From: Phaeocystidibacter sp965659725
GTDB taxonomy: Bacteria; Bacteroidota; Bacteroidia; Flavobacteriales; Schleiferiaceae
Assembly: GCA_965659725.1 (NCBI GenBank)
Contig: CBFHXG010000008.1
Location: 17,041 to 81,040, forward strand
Direction of reading: 5' to 3'
DNA length: 64,000 bases
How positions within the stretch are numbered: position 1 is the stretch's first letter; every line of letters begins with the position of its first letter. The notes under the pieces were generated by a model that saw only the letters and a program-made list of their open reading frames with translations, did no database searches and had not been told where the DNA came from. Below are positions 24,925 to 33,201 of this stretch, piece after piece. The position numbers and the translations under genes are program-made.

Positions 24925-26886
24925 ATGCGTAAGCTCCTTACGGTATTCGTTCTCTTTATTAGTGTTTTAGCTCATTCACAAATGCCAGAACCCTATCTGG
25001 GTGAATGTGAGTCGGCCGGGGCCGAAGGTGGTGAATGGGTTCAAAAATCCATGAGAGCCGTTTTGCAGGGTAACATGCAAATGGGCGAACTGTACGCAAA
25101 AAAGGCGCTTGACGCAGATGATAACGATCCCCATGCCTTCTACATCATGGGTGAAGTGGCATTGCGAACGGGAAATGTTAGAGCGGCAGAAGCGTTTTGG
25201 ACGCGCTGCCTGGAGATCTGTCCCGACTACAAGGCCGAACTCCAATATTTCCTGGGTGTCATGTACATGGAATCGGGCAAGACCACCCGTGGTGAGGAGA
25301 TGATCGAGAAATACTTGGATAACCCGATGCGCGATGGGGGTTACGATCGCGAGGCAGAAAGGTATTTGGAACAAACACGCATTGTCAATGAGCTGATGAC
25401 CCATCCCGTGGAGTACGATCCGAAGGTAGTTCCGGGAGTAAGTACAAGAGCGGATGAGTACTTTCCAACCGTATCGCCGGATGGCCAGATCTGTCTCTTC
25501 ACACGACGCTCCATGCAGCGTGGTCGCCATTCGGGGCCAGCAGACCGCGAACGACTGGTAGAGGAGTTTACCATTTCGAGGCATAATGGTCGGGGATTCG
25601 ACAGCGGTGAACCCATGCCAGCTCCTTTTAATCAATCGTACAATGAAGGTGCTCCCGCACTTTCCGCCGATAACCGAGTGCTTGTATTTGCTTCCTGTGA
25701 AAGGGGAGAAGGTGCAGAGGCTCAGAAGTGCGACTTGTATTATGCGATCAGGAATGGCGACTCTTGGTCGCAGATCATGCCCATGGGAGAAGGTGTGAAC
25801 CGCCCAGATTCATGGGAGGGTCAGCCGTCCATCTCCGCCAATGGCGATGTGGTTTACTTTGCTTCCAACCGCGAAGGTGGAATGGGAGGAACGGATATCT
25901 ATGTGAGTTATCGTCAACCCGACGGAACGTGGTCGGAGGCCGAAAATATCGGTGCACCGATCAACACGTCAGGATTCGAAAAGACTCCATTCATCCATTC
26001 CGATTCAAGAACACTTTACTTCTCGAGTGATACGCATCCAGGCTTGGGTGGATATGATATTTTCTATGCGCGAAGAAAGGACAACATGGAGTTCGATGAT
26101 CCCATCAATATTGGTTATCCAATCAATGGTCAGGACAATGAGTGGGGGCTATTCGTGACCTTTGATGGTCAGAATGCCTATTTCGGAAGTAACAAGCTCA
26201 ATGGGCCAGGTGGATACGACCTTTACCGCTTTACATTGCCCGAAGAAGCTCGCCCGCAAGAAGTGGCCTTCGTACGTGGGGTGTTGAAAGACGAGGAAGG
26301 CGAGATCGGTCGCGATGCAGACCTGCTTATCAAGAACGTGACAACGCGCGAGATACAGCGTGTGGATGTGGATGATGCCAGCGGTGAGTATACGGCCGTG
26401 GTAACCTTAGGTGGGCAAAGTGATGACGTGATCATCAAGGTCGACCGAGATGATGCAGCCTTCAATTCCAAGTATATCGATGTGGATCAAACGGAATCTG
26501 GAATGATTGAAGCCGATATGGAGGTTTCTGAGATCGCTGTAGGCAGGGAGTATAGGCTGAATGATATCAACTTCGCATCGAATTCTTACCAGTTGGATAA
26601 CAATGCCTACACTATCATCGAGGAATTTGGCCTCTTCTTGGAAGATCATCCTGCGGTGAAAGTAGATATTCAAGGTCACACCGATAATGTAGGCGATGAT
26701 GCGGCCAACTTGGCCTTGTCGAAGAACCGTGCTCGCGTGGTGTATGAATATTTGATCGAGCTCGGTGTGAGTCCTTCTCGATTGACGCACCATGGTTATG
26801 GAGAGCAGCGACCTATTGCATCTAATGATTCATCGGAGGGCAAGGCGAAGAACCGACGAACGGTTTTCATTATTACCCAATTGTAA
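24925..26886 (+). CDS. PorE-like OmpA-family protein (TPR, PD40 propeller, OmpA domain)
   Basis: A 653-residue exported protein. A signal peptide (MRKLLTVFVLFISVLAHSQ) is followed by TPR-like helices (residues 40-130, with AYFIMGEVALRTGN-type units). A beta-propeller of PD40 repeats follows at about 165-440 (ADEYFPTVSPDGQICLFTRR; GQPSISANGDVVYFASNREG; LYFSSDTHPGLGGYDIFYAR). Next come a carboxypeptidase-regulatory-like beta domain (450-530) and a C-terminal OmpA peptidoglycan-binding domain (HTDNVGDDAANLALSKNRA, then GYGEQRP and KNRRT). This order matches PorE, a protein linked to the type IX secretion system that bridges peptidoglycan and the outer membrane. Other OmpA/PD40 paralogues exist in Bacteroidota, so a direct T9SS role is probable but not proven. 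Confidence 0.88.
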   Translation: MRKLLTVFVLFISVLAHSQMPEPYLGECESAGAEGGEWVQKSMRAVLQGNMQMGELYAKKALDADDNDPHAFYIMGEVALRTGNVRAAEAFWTRCLEICPDYKAELQYFLGVMYMESGKTTRGEEMIEKYLDNPMRDGGYDREAERYLEQTRIVNELMTHPVEYDPKVVPGVSTRADEYFPTVSPDGQICLFTRRSMQRGRHSGPADRERLVEEFTISRHNGRGFDSGEPMPAPFNQSYNEGAPALSADNRVLVFASCERGEGAEAQKCDLYYAIRNGDSWSQIMPMGEGVNRPDSWEGQPSISANGDVVYFASNREGGMGGTDIYVSYRQPDGTWSEAENIGAPINTSGFEKTPFIHSDSRTLYFSSDTHPGLGGYDIFYARRKDNMEFDDPINIGYPINGQDNEWGLFVTFDGQNAYFGSNKLNGPGGYDLYRFTLPEEARPQEVAFVRGVLKDEEGEIGRDADLLIKNVTTREIQRVDVDDASGEYTAVVTLGGQSDDVIIKVDRDDAAFNSKYIDVDQTESGMIEADMEVSEIAVGREYRLNDINFASNSYQLDNNAYTIIEEFGLFLEDHPAVKVDIQGHTDNVGDDAANLALSKNRARVVYEYLIELGVSPSRLTHHGYGEQRPIASNDSSEGKAKNRRTVFIITQL

Positions 26887-26896
26887 ACTTTCTTGC

Positions 26897-27115
26897 TTAG
26901 CTTGATTCTCCTAGAAGTCGGATCACCGAGCGCTTGTAGAAATGCTCAGCTTCGAGTTCGTCTACGAACTCATAGTTCTTCTTGGATATTTGGATACCCC
27001 AAAAATAGAAGTGAATGGACACGATGTAGCGTTGTCCATTGATGGATGCGAGTAGTATCCCCAACTTGCCGTTGAGTTTCTTCTCCAGAATGCGATATCC
27101 CCTTGGTGTTGTCAT
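26897..27115 (-). CDS. Small hypothetical protein
   Basis: A 72-residue basic protein with no signal peptide (MTTPRGYRILEKKLNGKLGI at the start; FVDELEAEHFYKRSVIRLLG near the end). It fills the gap between the convergent porE-like gene and the rplS terminator. I do not recognise the family. Strand balance and codon pattern look gene-like, but no homology is recalled. Confidence 0.55.
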   Translation of the reverse strand: MTTPRGYRILEKKLNGKLGILLASINGQRYIVSIHFYFWGIQISKKNYEFVDELEAEHFYKRSVIRLLGESS

Positions 27116-27118
27116 AAA

Positions 27119-27147
27119 ATAAAAAAGCCGCTACAAAGTAGCGGCCT
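27119..27147 (-). terminator. Terminator of rplS
   Basis: A perfect 8-bp stem GCCGCTAC (27,127-27,134) / GTAGCGGC (27,138-27,145). Read on the minus strand it is followed by TTTTTT, 23 bp after the rplS stop. Confidence 0.85.
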
Positions 27148-27169
27148 TATTATTAGGAGGATGTAAATA

Positions 27170-27517
27170 CTACATTCTCTTTTCCTTAATACGTGCAGCT
27201 TTACCTGTACGCTGACGCTGGTAGAAGATACGTGCGCGACGCACTTTACCTGTCTTGTTGACCTCGATTTTTTCGATGCTTGGGTTGTTGATCGGGAAGA
27301 TACGCTCTACTCCGATGCTGCCAGACATTTTGCGGATGGTGAATGTCTCAGTGGCACCTGTACCACGACGTTGCAGCACGATACCACGGAAGAACTGTGT
27401 ACGTGTTTTAGCACCCTCGCTAATTTGATAATAAACGGTGATCGTATCACCAACGTTGAATTTTGGAAGGTCATTGCGCTCAATGAACTTTTCCTCTACG
27501 TAAGAAACCAGATCCAT
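27170..27517 (-). CDS. rplS: 50S ribosomal protein L19
   Basis: 115 residues, standard length. The family motif GDTITVYYQISEGAKTRTQF is followed by FRGIVLQRRGTGATETFTIR, the signature IGVERIFPINNPSIEKIEV and a basic C-terminus (RARIFYQRQRTGKAARIKEK). The start is MDLVSYVEEKF at 27,517; an in-frame extension to 27,559 is not family-like. It uses TAG as stop. It lies near trmD, its conserved neighbour, with a 146-bp gap that may hold its own promoter (minus-strand TAATATTG at 27,624-27,631). Confidence 0.97.
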   Translation of the reverse strand: MDLVSYVEEKFIERNDLPKFNVGDTITVYYQISEGAKTRTQFFRGIVLQRRGTGATETFTIRKMSGSIGVERIFPINNPSIEKIEVNKTGKVRRARIFYQRQRTGKAARIKEKRM

Positions 27518-27663
27518 CTTTCTGATTATTAATGTGTTCGATCGAAAGCTAACATTCACAACTCTTGCCAGAGGTTAACCCACGTATGACCGATCCTTTG
27601 GTACCTGCCTCCGAATCGGGGTGCAATATTACGATGATTTTCGTGAAAAATGAGCTAACTGTC

Positions 27664-28347
27664 TCATTTTTTGCTATCCAGGAGGTCAGGTCGGCGTTCT
27701 TCTGTGCGCTTAACGGCTTGATCATGACGCCAATCTTCGATCTTTTGGGAATGCCCGCTCAGCAGGATTTCGGGAACTTCCCAACCTCGAAACGACTTAG
27801 GTCGCGTATAGACAGGCGGAGCGAGGAGGTCATCTTGGAAAGAATCAGTAAGAGCGGACGTTTCATCATTCAAGACGCCCGGTAATAATCGTATAACGGC
27901 ATCGCTTACCACGGCCGCTGCAAGTTCACCGCCACTCAATACATAATCGCCTATGGATATTTCCATGGTGATGAGGTGATCTCGTACGCGCTGATCCACT
28001 CCCTTATAATGTCCGGCTAGGATAATGATATTCTCCGCTAGGGAAAGGGTGTTGGCGTGCGACTGCTTGAAGGTTTGACCATCAGGAGTCATGTATACGA
28101 TATGATCGTACTTTCTCTCTTTCTGCAGATCTTCTATACACTGGAATATCGGTTCTGCCATCATTACCATTCCGGCGCCACCACCAAATTGATAATCATC
28201 TACTTGCTTGTGTTTACCCGAACCGTATTCCTTAAGATCGTGAACGTGTACTTTTACCACGCCTTTATCTTGAGCGCGTTGAAGAATGGACTGTTCAAAC
28301 GGACTTCTCAGCAGATCGGGTTGAACCGAAATGATATCGATGCGCAT
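27664..28347 (-). CDS. trmD: tRNA (guanine-37-N1)-methyltransferase
   Basis: A 227-residue SPOUT-class enzyme that methylates G37 of tRNAs and prevents frameshifting. The landmark trefoil-knot segments are present: YQFGGGAGMVMMAEPIF, ILAGHYKGVDQRVRDH and MEISIGDYVLSGGELAA. The C-terminal linker and helical domain include YTRPKSFRGWEVPEILLSGH. The ATG shares one base with the stop of the upstream oxygenase gene, so they are co-transcribed. Confidence 0.97.
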   Translation of the reverse strand: MRIDIISVQPDLLRSPFEQSILQRAQDKGVVKVHVHDLKEYGSGKHKQVDDYQFGGGAGMVMMAEPIFQCIEDLQKERKYDHIVYMTPDGQTFKQSHANTLSLAENIIILAGHYKGVDQRVRDHLITMEISIGDYVLSGGELAAAVVSDAVIRLLPGVLNDETSALTDSFQDDLLAPPVYTRPKSFRGWEVPEILLSGHSQKIEDWRHDQAVKRTEERRPDLLDSKK

Positions 28348-29297
28348 TATTTCAGGCCGATTTCTTTCAAGCGTTCATCGAGGTATTCACCGGCTGTCAT
28401 ATCATCGTATTGCTTAGGGTTCTCCTCAGTAATACACGACTCCAGACAGGCTAGGTCCATCTCTGAAATAGGGTGTAGGAAGAAAGGAATGCTGAAGCGA
28501 GAGGTGCCCCACTTTTCCTTTGGTGGGTTGGAAACACGGTGAGTTGTAGAACGTAAGACATTGTTGGTCAGGCGTTGAAGCATATCTCCAACATTCACTA
28601 CAACGGCATCTTCTGCAACATTTACAGGGATCCATTTTTCCTCTTTGGTCTTCACTTCCAAACCTTCGGCTGAAGCACCCATCAACAGGGTGATGAGGTT
28701 GATATCCTCATGTTCAGCAGCGCGAACCGCATCTTTCGGTTCCTCAGTGATAGGTGGGTAATGGATAGCTCTAAGGATGGAGTTTCCATTCCTGATCTTC
28801 TCTTCAAAATAATCTTCAGGAAGCTTGAGGTATAGCGCAATGGCCTGAAGCAATTCACCTCCGGCTGTTTCTAAGGTCTTGTACGCCTGCATTCCAGCTG
28901 GGTTGAACTGCGGAAGCTCTTCAACACCCACGTTCTTAGGATATATTTCGGCGAGCTCGGCGTCGTCTTTTACACTCTGACCAAATTGGAAGAACTCCTT
29001 GAGGTCGCCAGAATTAAATCCTTTGGCGTGTTCTTTTCCAAAAGGCGTGTATCCGCGTTGGCCAGCTAAGCCTTCGATGTTGTATTTGAGTTTGGTCTCT
29101 TCATCGAGATTAAAGAACGCTTCAACTTGTTCGTAGAGATTCTCACGCAGTGCGGCATTCAAACCGTGGTTGGTAACGGTAACAAAACCTATCTCTTCAT
29201 AGGCTCTACCCAGTTCCTTAACAAAACGGTTCTTTCTCACTGTATCACCTGATCTAAAATCGGCTAGATCAACGGTTGGAATACTGCTCAAAGACAT
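28347..29297 (-). CDS. 2-oxoglutarate/Fe(II)-dependent dioxygenase, isopenicillin-N-synthase family
   Basis: 316 residues. An N-terminal non-haem dioxygenase domain (IPTVDLADFRSGD, GRAYEEIGFVTVTNHGL) is followed by the jelly-roll 2OG-Fe(II) domain. The iron ligands are HEDINLITLL (HxD) and the distal His in LRSTTHRVSNP, with the 2OG-binding Arg in TSRFSIPFF. Such enzymes oxidise small molecules and the substrate is unknown. The start at MSLSSIPTVDLADF (29,297) is chosen; the longer frame is antisense to the promoter region of the E1 gene. It is upstream of trmD in the same operon. Confidence 0.9.
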   Translation of the reverse strand: MSLSSIPTVDLADFRSGDTVRKNRFVKELGRAYEEIGFVTVTNHGLNAALRENLYEQVEAFFNLDEETKLKYNIEGLAGQRGYTPFGKEHAKGFNSGDLKEFFQFGQSVKDDAELAEIYPKNVGVEELPQFNPAGMQAYKTLETAGGELLQAIALYLKLPEDYFEEKIRNGNSILRAIHYPPITEEPKDAVRAAEHEDINLITLLMGASAEGLEVKTKEEKWIPVNVAEDAVVVNVGDMLQRLTNNVLRSTTHRVSNPPKEKWGTSRFSIPFFLHPISEMDLACLESCITEENPKQYDDMTAGEYLDERLKEIGLK

Positions 29298-29314
29298 AAG
29301 CTCATTAATTTTAG

Positions 29315-29322
29315 CAAAGGTA
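29315..29322 (-). promoter_or_regulatory. -7 box of the oxygenase-trmD operon
   Basis: Minus-strand TACCTTTG, an exact TAnnTTTG match, 18 bp upstream of the start codon. No clear TTG was seen at the matching -33 distance. Confidence 0.5.
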
Positions 29323-29412
29323 CGAACTGCAATTTGGGTAATCTTGTCGGAACAACAGGTAAAAAATGCACAATTATGTCGCCAGATTGTGCAGATGTGA
29401 ACGAACACTCGC

Positions 29413-29420
29413 TACATTTG
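29413..29420 (+). promoter_or_regulatory. -7 box of the E1 dehydrogenase gene
   Basis: TACATTTG fits TAnnTTTG, 42 bp before the ATG at 29,463. No TTG was found at 19-20 bp, so the -33 element is weak or absent. Confidence 0.45.
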
Positions 29421-29462
29421 GTCGTCGCAAGAATATACCAAGAAGAAAAGCTCAGATATAAC

Positions 29463-31442
29463 ATGTCAGAAGGTCAATCGACGCTCACCAAAGAAGAAAA
29501 GATAGCGCTGTACAGATCGATCATCGTCCCGAGGAAGATCGAGGAAAAGATGCTCATTTTATTGCGTCAAGGACGAATTTCAAAGTGGTTCTCAGGATAC
29601 GGACAAGAGGCTGTTTCTGTTGGAACGGCGATGGCTATGGATGATGATGAATTCATCTGTACCATGCACCGAAATCTAGGAGTGTTTACTACTCGTCAAG
29701 TTCCATTGGATCGACTATTCGCTCAGTTCCAGGGAAAGATGGAAGGTTTTACCAAAGGCAGGGACCGTTCTTTCCACTTTGGAACCAAAGAGCACAAGAT
29801 CGTTGGAATGATCAGTCACCTTGGCCCTCAAATGGGAGTGGCCGACGGACTCGCACTTTCACATACGTTGAAAGGAGAGCAAAAAATAAGTATGGTCTAC
29901 ACCGGTGATGGAGGTGCTTCTGAAGGTGATTTCCACGAGGCATTGAACGTGGCTTCTGTGTGGCAATTACCCGTGTTATTCGTAGTAGAAAATAATCAAT
30001 GGGGATTGAGTACACCTTCTCTTGAGCAATTCAACTTCGAGAGCTTCACGGTGAAAGGTCCGGCATATGGAATGGAAGCCTATTCGGTAGACGGTAATGA
30101 TATCGAAGAAGTGTACCGCACGGCTCGTTCGTTGGCGCAGAGTATGCGAGGCCGACCTCGACCGGTGTTGTTGGAGTGTAAGACATTCCGTATCCGTGGA
30201 CACGAGGAGGCGAGTGGTACTAAATACTATCCAGATGGATTGATCGATAAATGGTCAAAAAAGGACCCCGTATTGCGCTTTGAAAACACACTGTTAAAAG
30301 AAGGTATTCTCTCGGAGGATGAGATGAAGGCCATACAGGATGAGGCGGTTGCCGATATTGCCGAGGCTATCGCTAAGGCGGATGCATACGACAAAATCGT
30401 TTTTGATGCGGAGCGCGAACTTGGGGATGTTTATGCTCCATTTGATAATGATGAAATAGATCCATCCGGTTCTGAGCAAAGATCCATGCGTATGATCGAT
30501 GCGGTACACAATGCACTGGATCAGGCCATGGAGAAGCATGAAGAACTCGTTTTGATGGGGCAGGATATTGCTGATTATGGCGGGGTATTCAAAGCTACGG
30601 ATGGGTTGATGGATAAGTACGGGAAGGACCGAGTTCGAAATACCCCACTTTGTGAAGCGGCCATTTTAGGCGCGGGTTTAGGTCTTTCTATTCAGGGTCA
30701 TAAAGCCATGGTAGAAATGCAGTTTGCCGATTTCGTCACCGAAGGCTTCACCCAGATCATCAATAATTTGGCTAAGATCCATTGGAGATGGGGACAGAAT
30801 GCCGATGTAGTGGTGAGGATGCCTACGGGTGCTGGCGTTGCAGCAGGACCTTTCCATAGCCAAAGCAATGAAGCTTGGTTTACCCATACTCCTGGCTTAA
30901 GGGTGGCCTATCCATCCAATCCGGTTGATGCCAAGGGATTGTTGTTGCAGAGTTTTAGGGATCCCAATCCTGTGATGTTCTTCGAGCACAAGGGAATTTA
31001 TAGAAGTGGGGAAATGCAAGTGCCGACCGATTATTACACAGTGCCTTTTGGAAAGGCACACGTAGTACAGGAGGGAAAAGCATTGACCGTGGTTACCTAC
31101 GGCATGGGTGTGGTAAAGATGAAGCAACTATTGAGTGCAGAATCGGATCTTAATATTGAATTAATCGACCTAAGAACACTAGCGCCTTGGGACAAAGAAA
31201 CGGTCATCAAGAGCGTGCAAAAAACGGGTAGGGTATTGATGATCTCAGAAGATGTGAATTCGGGAGGATTTATGAGCGATGTATCTCAAGTGGTTCAGGA
31301 TGAATGTTTTAAGCACTTGGACGCCCCGGTAAAAGTGTTGTCTTCCATGAATACGGCGGTTCCGTTTGCGCCTGAGTTAGAGGAAGGATTCTTGCCTTGG
31401 AAATCTTTAAGATCGTCTATTCAAACCTTGATGGATTATTAA
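29463..31442 (+). CDS. 2-oxo acid dehydrogenase E1, fused alpha and beta subunits
   Basis: A 659-residue thiamine-diphosphate enzyme. Residues about 15-310 are the alpha part, with GQEAVSVGTAMAM, MHRNLG, the TPP-binding GDGGASEGDFHEALNVASVW, VENNQWGLSTP and the conserved RGHEEASGTKYY segment. A short linker leads to the beta part (345-659), with MGQDIADYGGVFKAT, RVRNTPLCEAAILGAGLGLS, MQFADFVTEGFTQIINNLAK and SEDVNSGGFMSDV. Alpha-beta fusion is common in Bacteroidota. The complex would oxidatively decarboxylate pyruvate or branched-chain 2-oxo acids together with E2 and E3, which are not nearby; the motif set slightly favours the branched-chain type. The start at MSEGQSTLTKEEK is chosen over an upstream frame that overlaps the divergent gene. 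Confidence 0.95.
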   Translation: MSEGQSTLTKEEKIALYRSIIVPRKIEEKMLILLRQGRISKWFSGYGQEAVSVGTAMAMDDDEFICTMHRNLGVFTTRQVPLDRLFAQFQGKMEGFTKGRDRSFHFGTKEHKIVGMISHLGPQMGVADGLALSHTLKGEQKISMVYTGDGGASEGDFHEALNVASVWQLPVLFVVENNQWGLSTPSLEQFNFESFTVKGPAYGMEAYSVDGNDIEEVYRTARSLAQSMRGRPRPVLLECKTFRIRGHEEASGTKYYPDGLIDKWSKKDPVLRFENTLLKEGILSEDEMKAIQDEAVADIAEAIAKADAYDKIVFDAERELGDVYAPFDNDEIDPSGSEQRSMRMIDAVHNALDQAMEKHEELVLMGQDIADYGGVFKATDGLMDKYGKDRVRNTPLCEAAILGAGLGLSIQGHKAMVEMQFADFVTEGFTQIINNLAKIHWRWGQNADVVVRMPTGAGVAAGPFHSQSNEAWFTHTPGLRVAYPSNPVDAKGLLLQSFRDPNPVMFFEHKGIYRSGEMQVPTDYYTVPFGKAHVVQEGKALTVVTYGMGVVKMKQLLSAESDLNIELIDLRTLAPWDKETVIKSVQKTGRVLMISEDVNSGGFMSDVSQVVQDECFKHLDAPVKVLSSMNTAVPFAPELEEGFLPWKSLRSSIQTLMDY

Positions 31443-31481
31443 GCGAGTTTTTGAAGATGTGAAATATGAAAATAAATAGTT

Positions 31482-31489
31482 TATATTTG
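31482..31489 (+). promoter_or_regulatory. -7 box of the small basic protein gene
   Basis: TATATTTG, an exact TAnnTTTG match, 23 bp before the ATG at 31,513. The -33 element is not obvious. Confidence 0.5.
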
Positions 31490-31512
31490 GGCAAATTCAA
31501 CGCAAAAGAATT

Positions 31513-31746
31513 ATGGCAAAAGACAATTTAACACCGCTCCAGATCGCGAATAAAATTCGTGAGAACCAGAACAACAACAAGACATTGAAGTCACTTTTCA
31601 GCAATCAGCTGTTTGGTAAATTCAGTGCAGAGGAATTGAATGGTTTGAAAAAGAGCATCGACAAGCAGATCGAGAAGCGCAAGCAAGATGAAGTTGATGA
31701 GCACATCGACTATTTGAAGAGCCTTGGATACAAGGTTTCGAAGTAA
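31513..31746 (+). CDS. Small conserved-looking helical protein
   Basis: 77 residues, charged, with no signal peptide. It opens MAKDNLTPLQIANKIRENQN and continues with two long helices (FSAEELNGLKKSIDKQIEKR; VDEHIDYLKSLGYKV). It has its own promoter box (31,482-31,489) and a strong terminator 22 bp after the stop, so it is a monocistronic gene. Function is unknown; the size and charge would suit a nucleic-acid or ribosome-associated factor, but that is only a guess. Confidence 0.75.
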   Translation: MAKDNLTPLQIANKIRENQNNNKTLKSLFSNQLFGKFSAEELNGLKKSIDKQIEKRKQDEVDEHIDYLKSLGYKVSK

Positions 31747-31768
31747 CTCGTACCTACAACAAGATGAA

Positions 31769-31795
31769 GATCCCGCCACGTGCGGGATTTTTTTG
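31769..31795 (+). terminator. Terminator of the 77-residue protein gene
   Basis: The stem ATCCCGC / GCGGGAT with a CACGT loop, followed by seven T. Confidence 0.88.
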
Positions 31796-31870
31796 TGGGT
31801 ACATCTATCGCTTTTTCAAGCGGTTGCTGATCTAGCACTTCATTTTTTCAATTTTTTTCATCAACCGTGC

Positions 31871-31900
31871 TTGTAGGTTTCTCCAGACCATCTATATTTG
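31871..31900 (+). promoter_or_regulatory. Promoter of tRNA-Val
   Basis: TTG (31,871-31,873), 19 bp, TATATTTG (31,893-31,900). The spacing and -7 sequence are the same as at the tRNA-Asp and tRNA-Lys genes. Confidence 0.8.
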
Positions 31901-31937
31901 CACCCGCAATCGCAACAAGGATTGCACTTCACACCTC

Positions 31938-32012
31938 GGGTGGTTAGCTCAGTTGGTTCAGAGCATCTGCCTTACAAGCAGAGGGTCGGGGGTTCGAATC
32001 CCTCACCACCCA
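31938..32012 (+). tRNA. tRNA-Val (TAC)
   Basis: The acceptor GGGTGGT (31,938-31,944) pairs with ACCACCC (32,005-32,011); the discriminator is A at 32,012. The anticodon stem TCTGC/GCAGA encloses loop CTTACAA, giving anticodon TAC. The T arm GGTTCGAATCC is normal. CCA is not encoded. Confidence 0.97.
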
Positions 32013-32047
32013 CAACAAAAAGCTTCGCTATCGCGAGGCTTTTTTTG
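32013..32047 (+). terminator. Terminator of tRNA-Val
   Basis: Hairpin AAAAAGC-TTCGC / GCGA-GGCTTTTTTT with loop TATC, directly after the tRNA. Its left arm, CACAACAAAAAGCTTCG (32,011-32,027), recurs inverted at 32,118-32,134. Confidence 0.8.
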
Positions 32048-32058
32048 TGGGCTTGAGT

Positions 32059-32318
32059 CAAGCTTGCTTGAACGAAAAGCCCACGAAAAAAGACTCAGCA
32101 CTGCCGATAGGCAGGGCCGAAGCTTTTTGTTGTGAAACCTTTCTCAGGATGCCGCGACGTTAGGAGCGGAATCTCTCACCACTGTATTGCGGGTTTAGCA
32201 AGCTTGCTTGAACGAAATCACACGAAAAAAGACTCCGCACAGCCGATAGGCAGGGCCGAAGATTTTTGTTGTGACCACCAACCTGGGGGTGCCGCGACAT
32301 TAGGAGCGGAATCCCTTT
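32059..32318. repeat. 140-bp tandem duplication carrying tRNA-Val 3'-end remnants
   Basis: Two units start at 32,059 and 32,199 with CAAGCTTGCTTGAACGAAA and keep an exact 140-bp period to TTAGGAGCGGAATC (32,160 and 32,300). Each unit contains an inverted copy of the tRNA terminator arm (CGAAGCTTTTTGTTGTG at 32,118-32,134, one mismatch in unit 2). Each also contains a stretch like the tRNA T arm and 3' acceptor (GCGGAATCTCTCACCACT in unit 1). Open frames across the units are shadows. Confidence 0.8.
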
Positions 32319-32346
32319 CTACCAGCATTTTCCCTACCTTCCTCCC

Positions 32347-33201
32347 ATGAAAAGCTTCATCTCTCTCATCGCTATATCTTTTCATTCACCCTTTCTGTTC
32401 AAACCGATGCTGATTTTGATGGATTTGAAGATTATTTGATCATAGAGCCAGCCAACATACCGCGAGACGGCCGAGCAATTTCCCGACGAATCGAGTGCTA
32501 TGGCCTACGTTGATTCGTTCCGAGTATGCTCAAACGATTCTATGGAAGTTTCTGGATCAGAGGGACTTGTTCTTTTGCCTGAAGGCAAGACCCATATTTC
32601 CGCAGGAGAAAGAGCTTGGATCAGGATTGGTGAAGGCGATGGAAGAATGTACCGATTATGTGAAGCCGGCGTCACTCCAAAACGCGAAATATTCCATCCT
32701 CAAGACCCCGTTCACTTTTCACTTCCAGCCGGGCGCACGTTTAACCTCGAAAGACTTTGGGAAATTTTGGGTGAGGTGCCGAATTCCGTCCCTTCCAAGC
32801 AAGAGTTCATTTAGTGGGAAGACGATGGCAGTGGACTGGATAGGAATATTACTGAATCTGGGACGTATGCCTTTCGATACTACGACCCTTGTGGATACGA
32901 GATCGTGGATTCCGTTAGCGTAGGCTTTGTAGAACTTGAGGACCCTTCAGCTTCGCCAGGAGATCTGCCTTTCAAGACACAATGGATCAAGACGGATGGA
33001 GATACCGTTACCTACAAGATCGCATATTGGTCGGATATAACCTTAAATGACCGTCCCCACGGTGTGGAGGCTATCTCGGATATCTCGCAAACATTAAAGG
33101 TGGATGGAGAAAATGCAATTGGCATCCTTGTTTCAGATACTATTGCTCTAAGTGGGGTACATATTAAACCTACACTTTATCGATCAGTATTAGCGGGCTA
33201 G
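32347..33201 (+). pseudogene. Degraded secreted-protein gene
   Basis: An N-terminal signal-like start (MKSFISLIAIS) at 32,347 is followed by mature-looking sequence one frame away (DADFDGFEDYLIIEPANIPR, about 32,403-32,455). It returns to the first frame near 32,461 (ETAEQFPDESSAMAYVDSF) and runs to TAG at 32,812-32,814. It then continues in the same frame as WEDDGSGLDRNITESGTYAF and on to TAG at 33,199-33,201. The whole would be about 285 residues with PKD/fibronectin-like beta features (GTYAFRYYDPCGYEIVDSVS). Two frameshifts plus one nonsense codon mark a decayed gene. I do not recognise a named family. Its position just past the tRNA-Val duplication suggests an accessory insert. Confidence 0.7.

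Noticed and set aside
32059..32318. A CRISPR array or short tandem repeat array
   Set aside because: Only two units of 140 bp, with no unique spacers between short identical repeats.
32132..32350. 72-residue plus-strand frame after tRNA-Val
   Set aside because: It runs through the tandem duplication and tRNA remnants and has no coding character.
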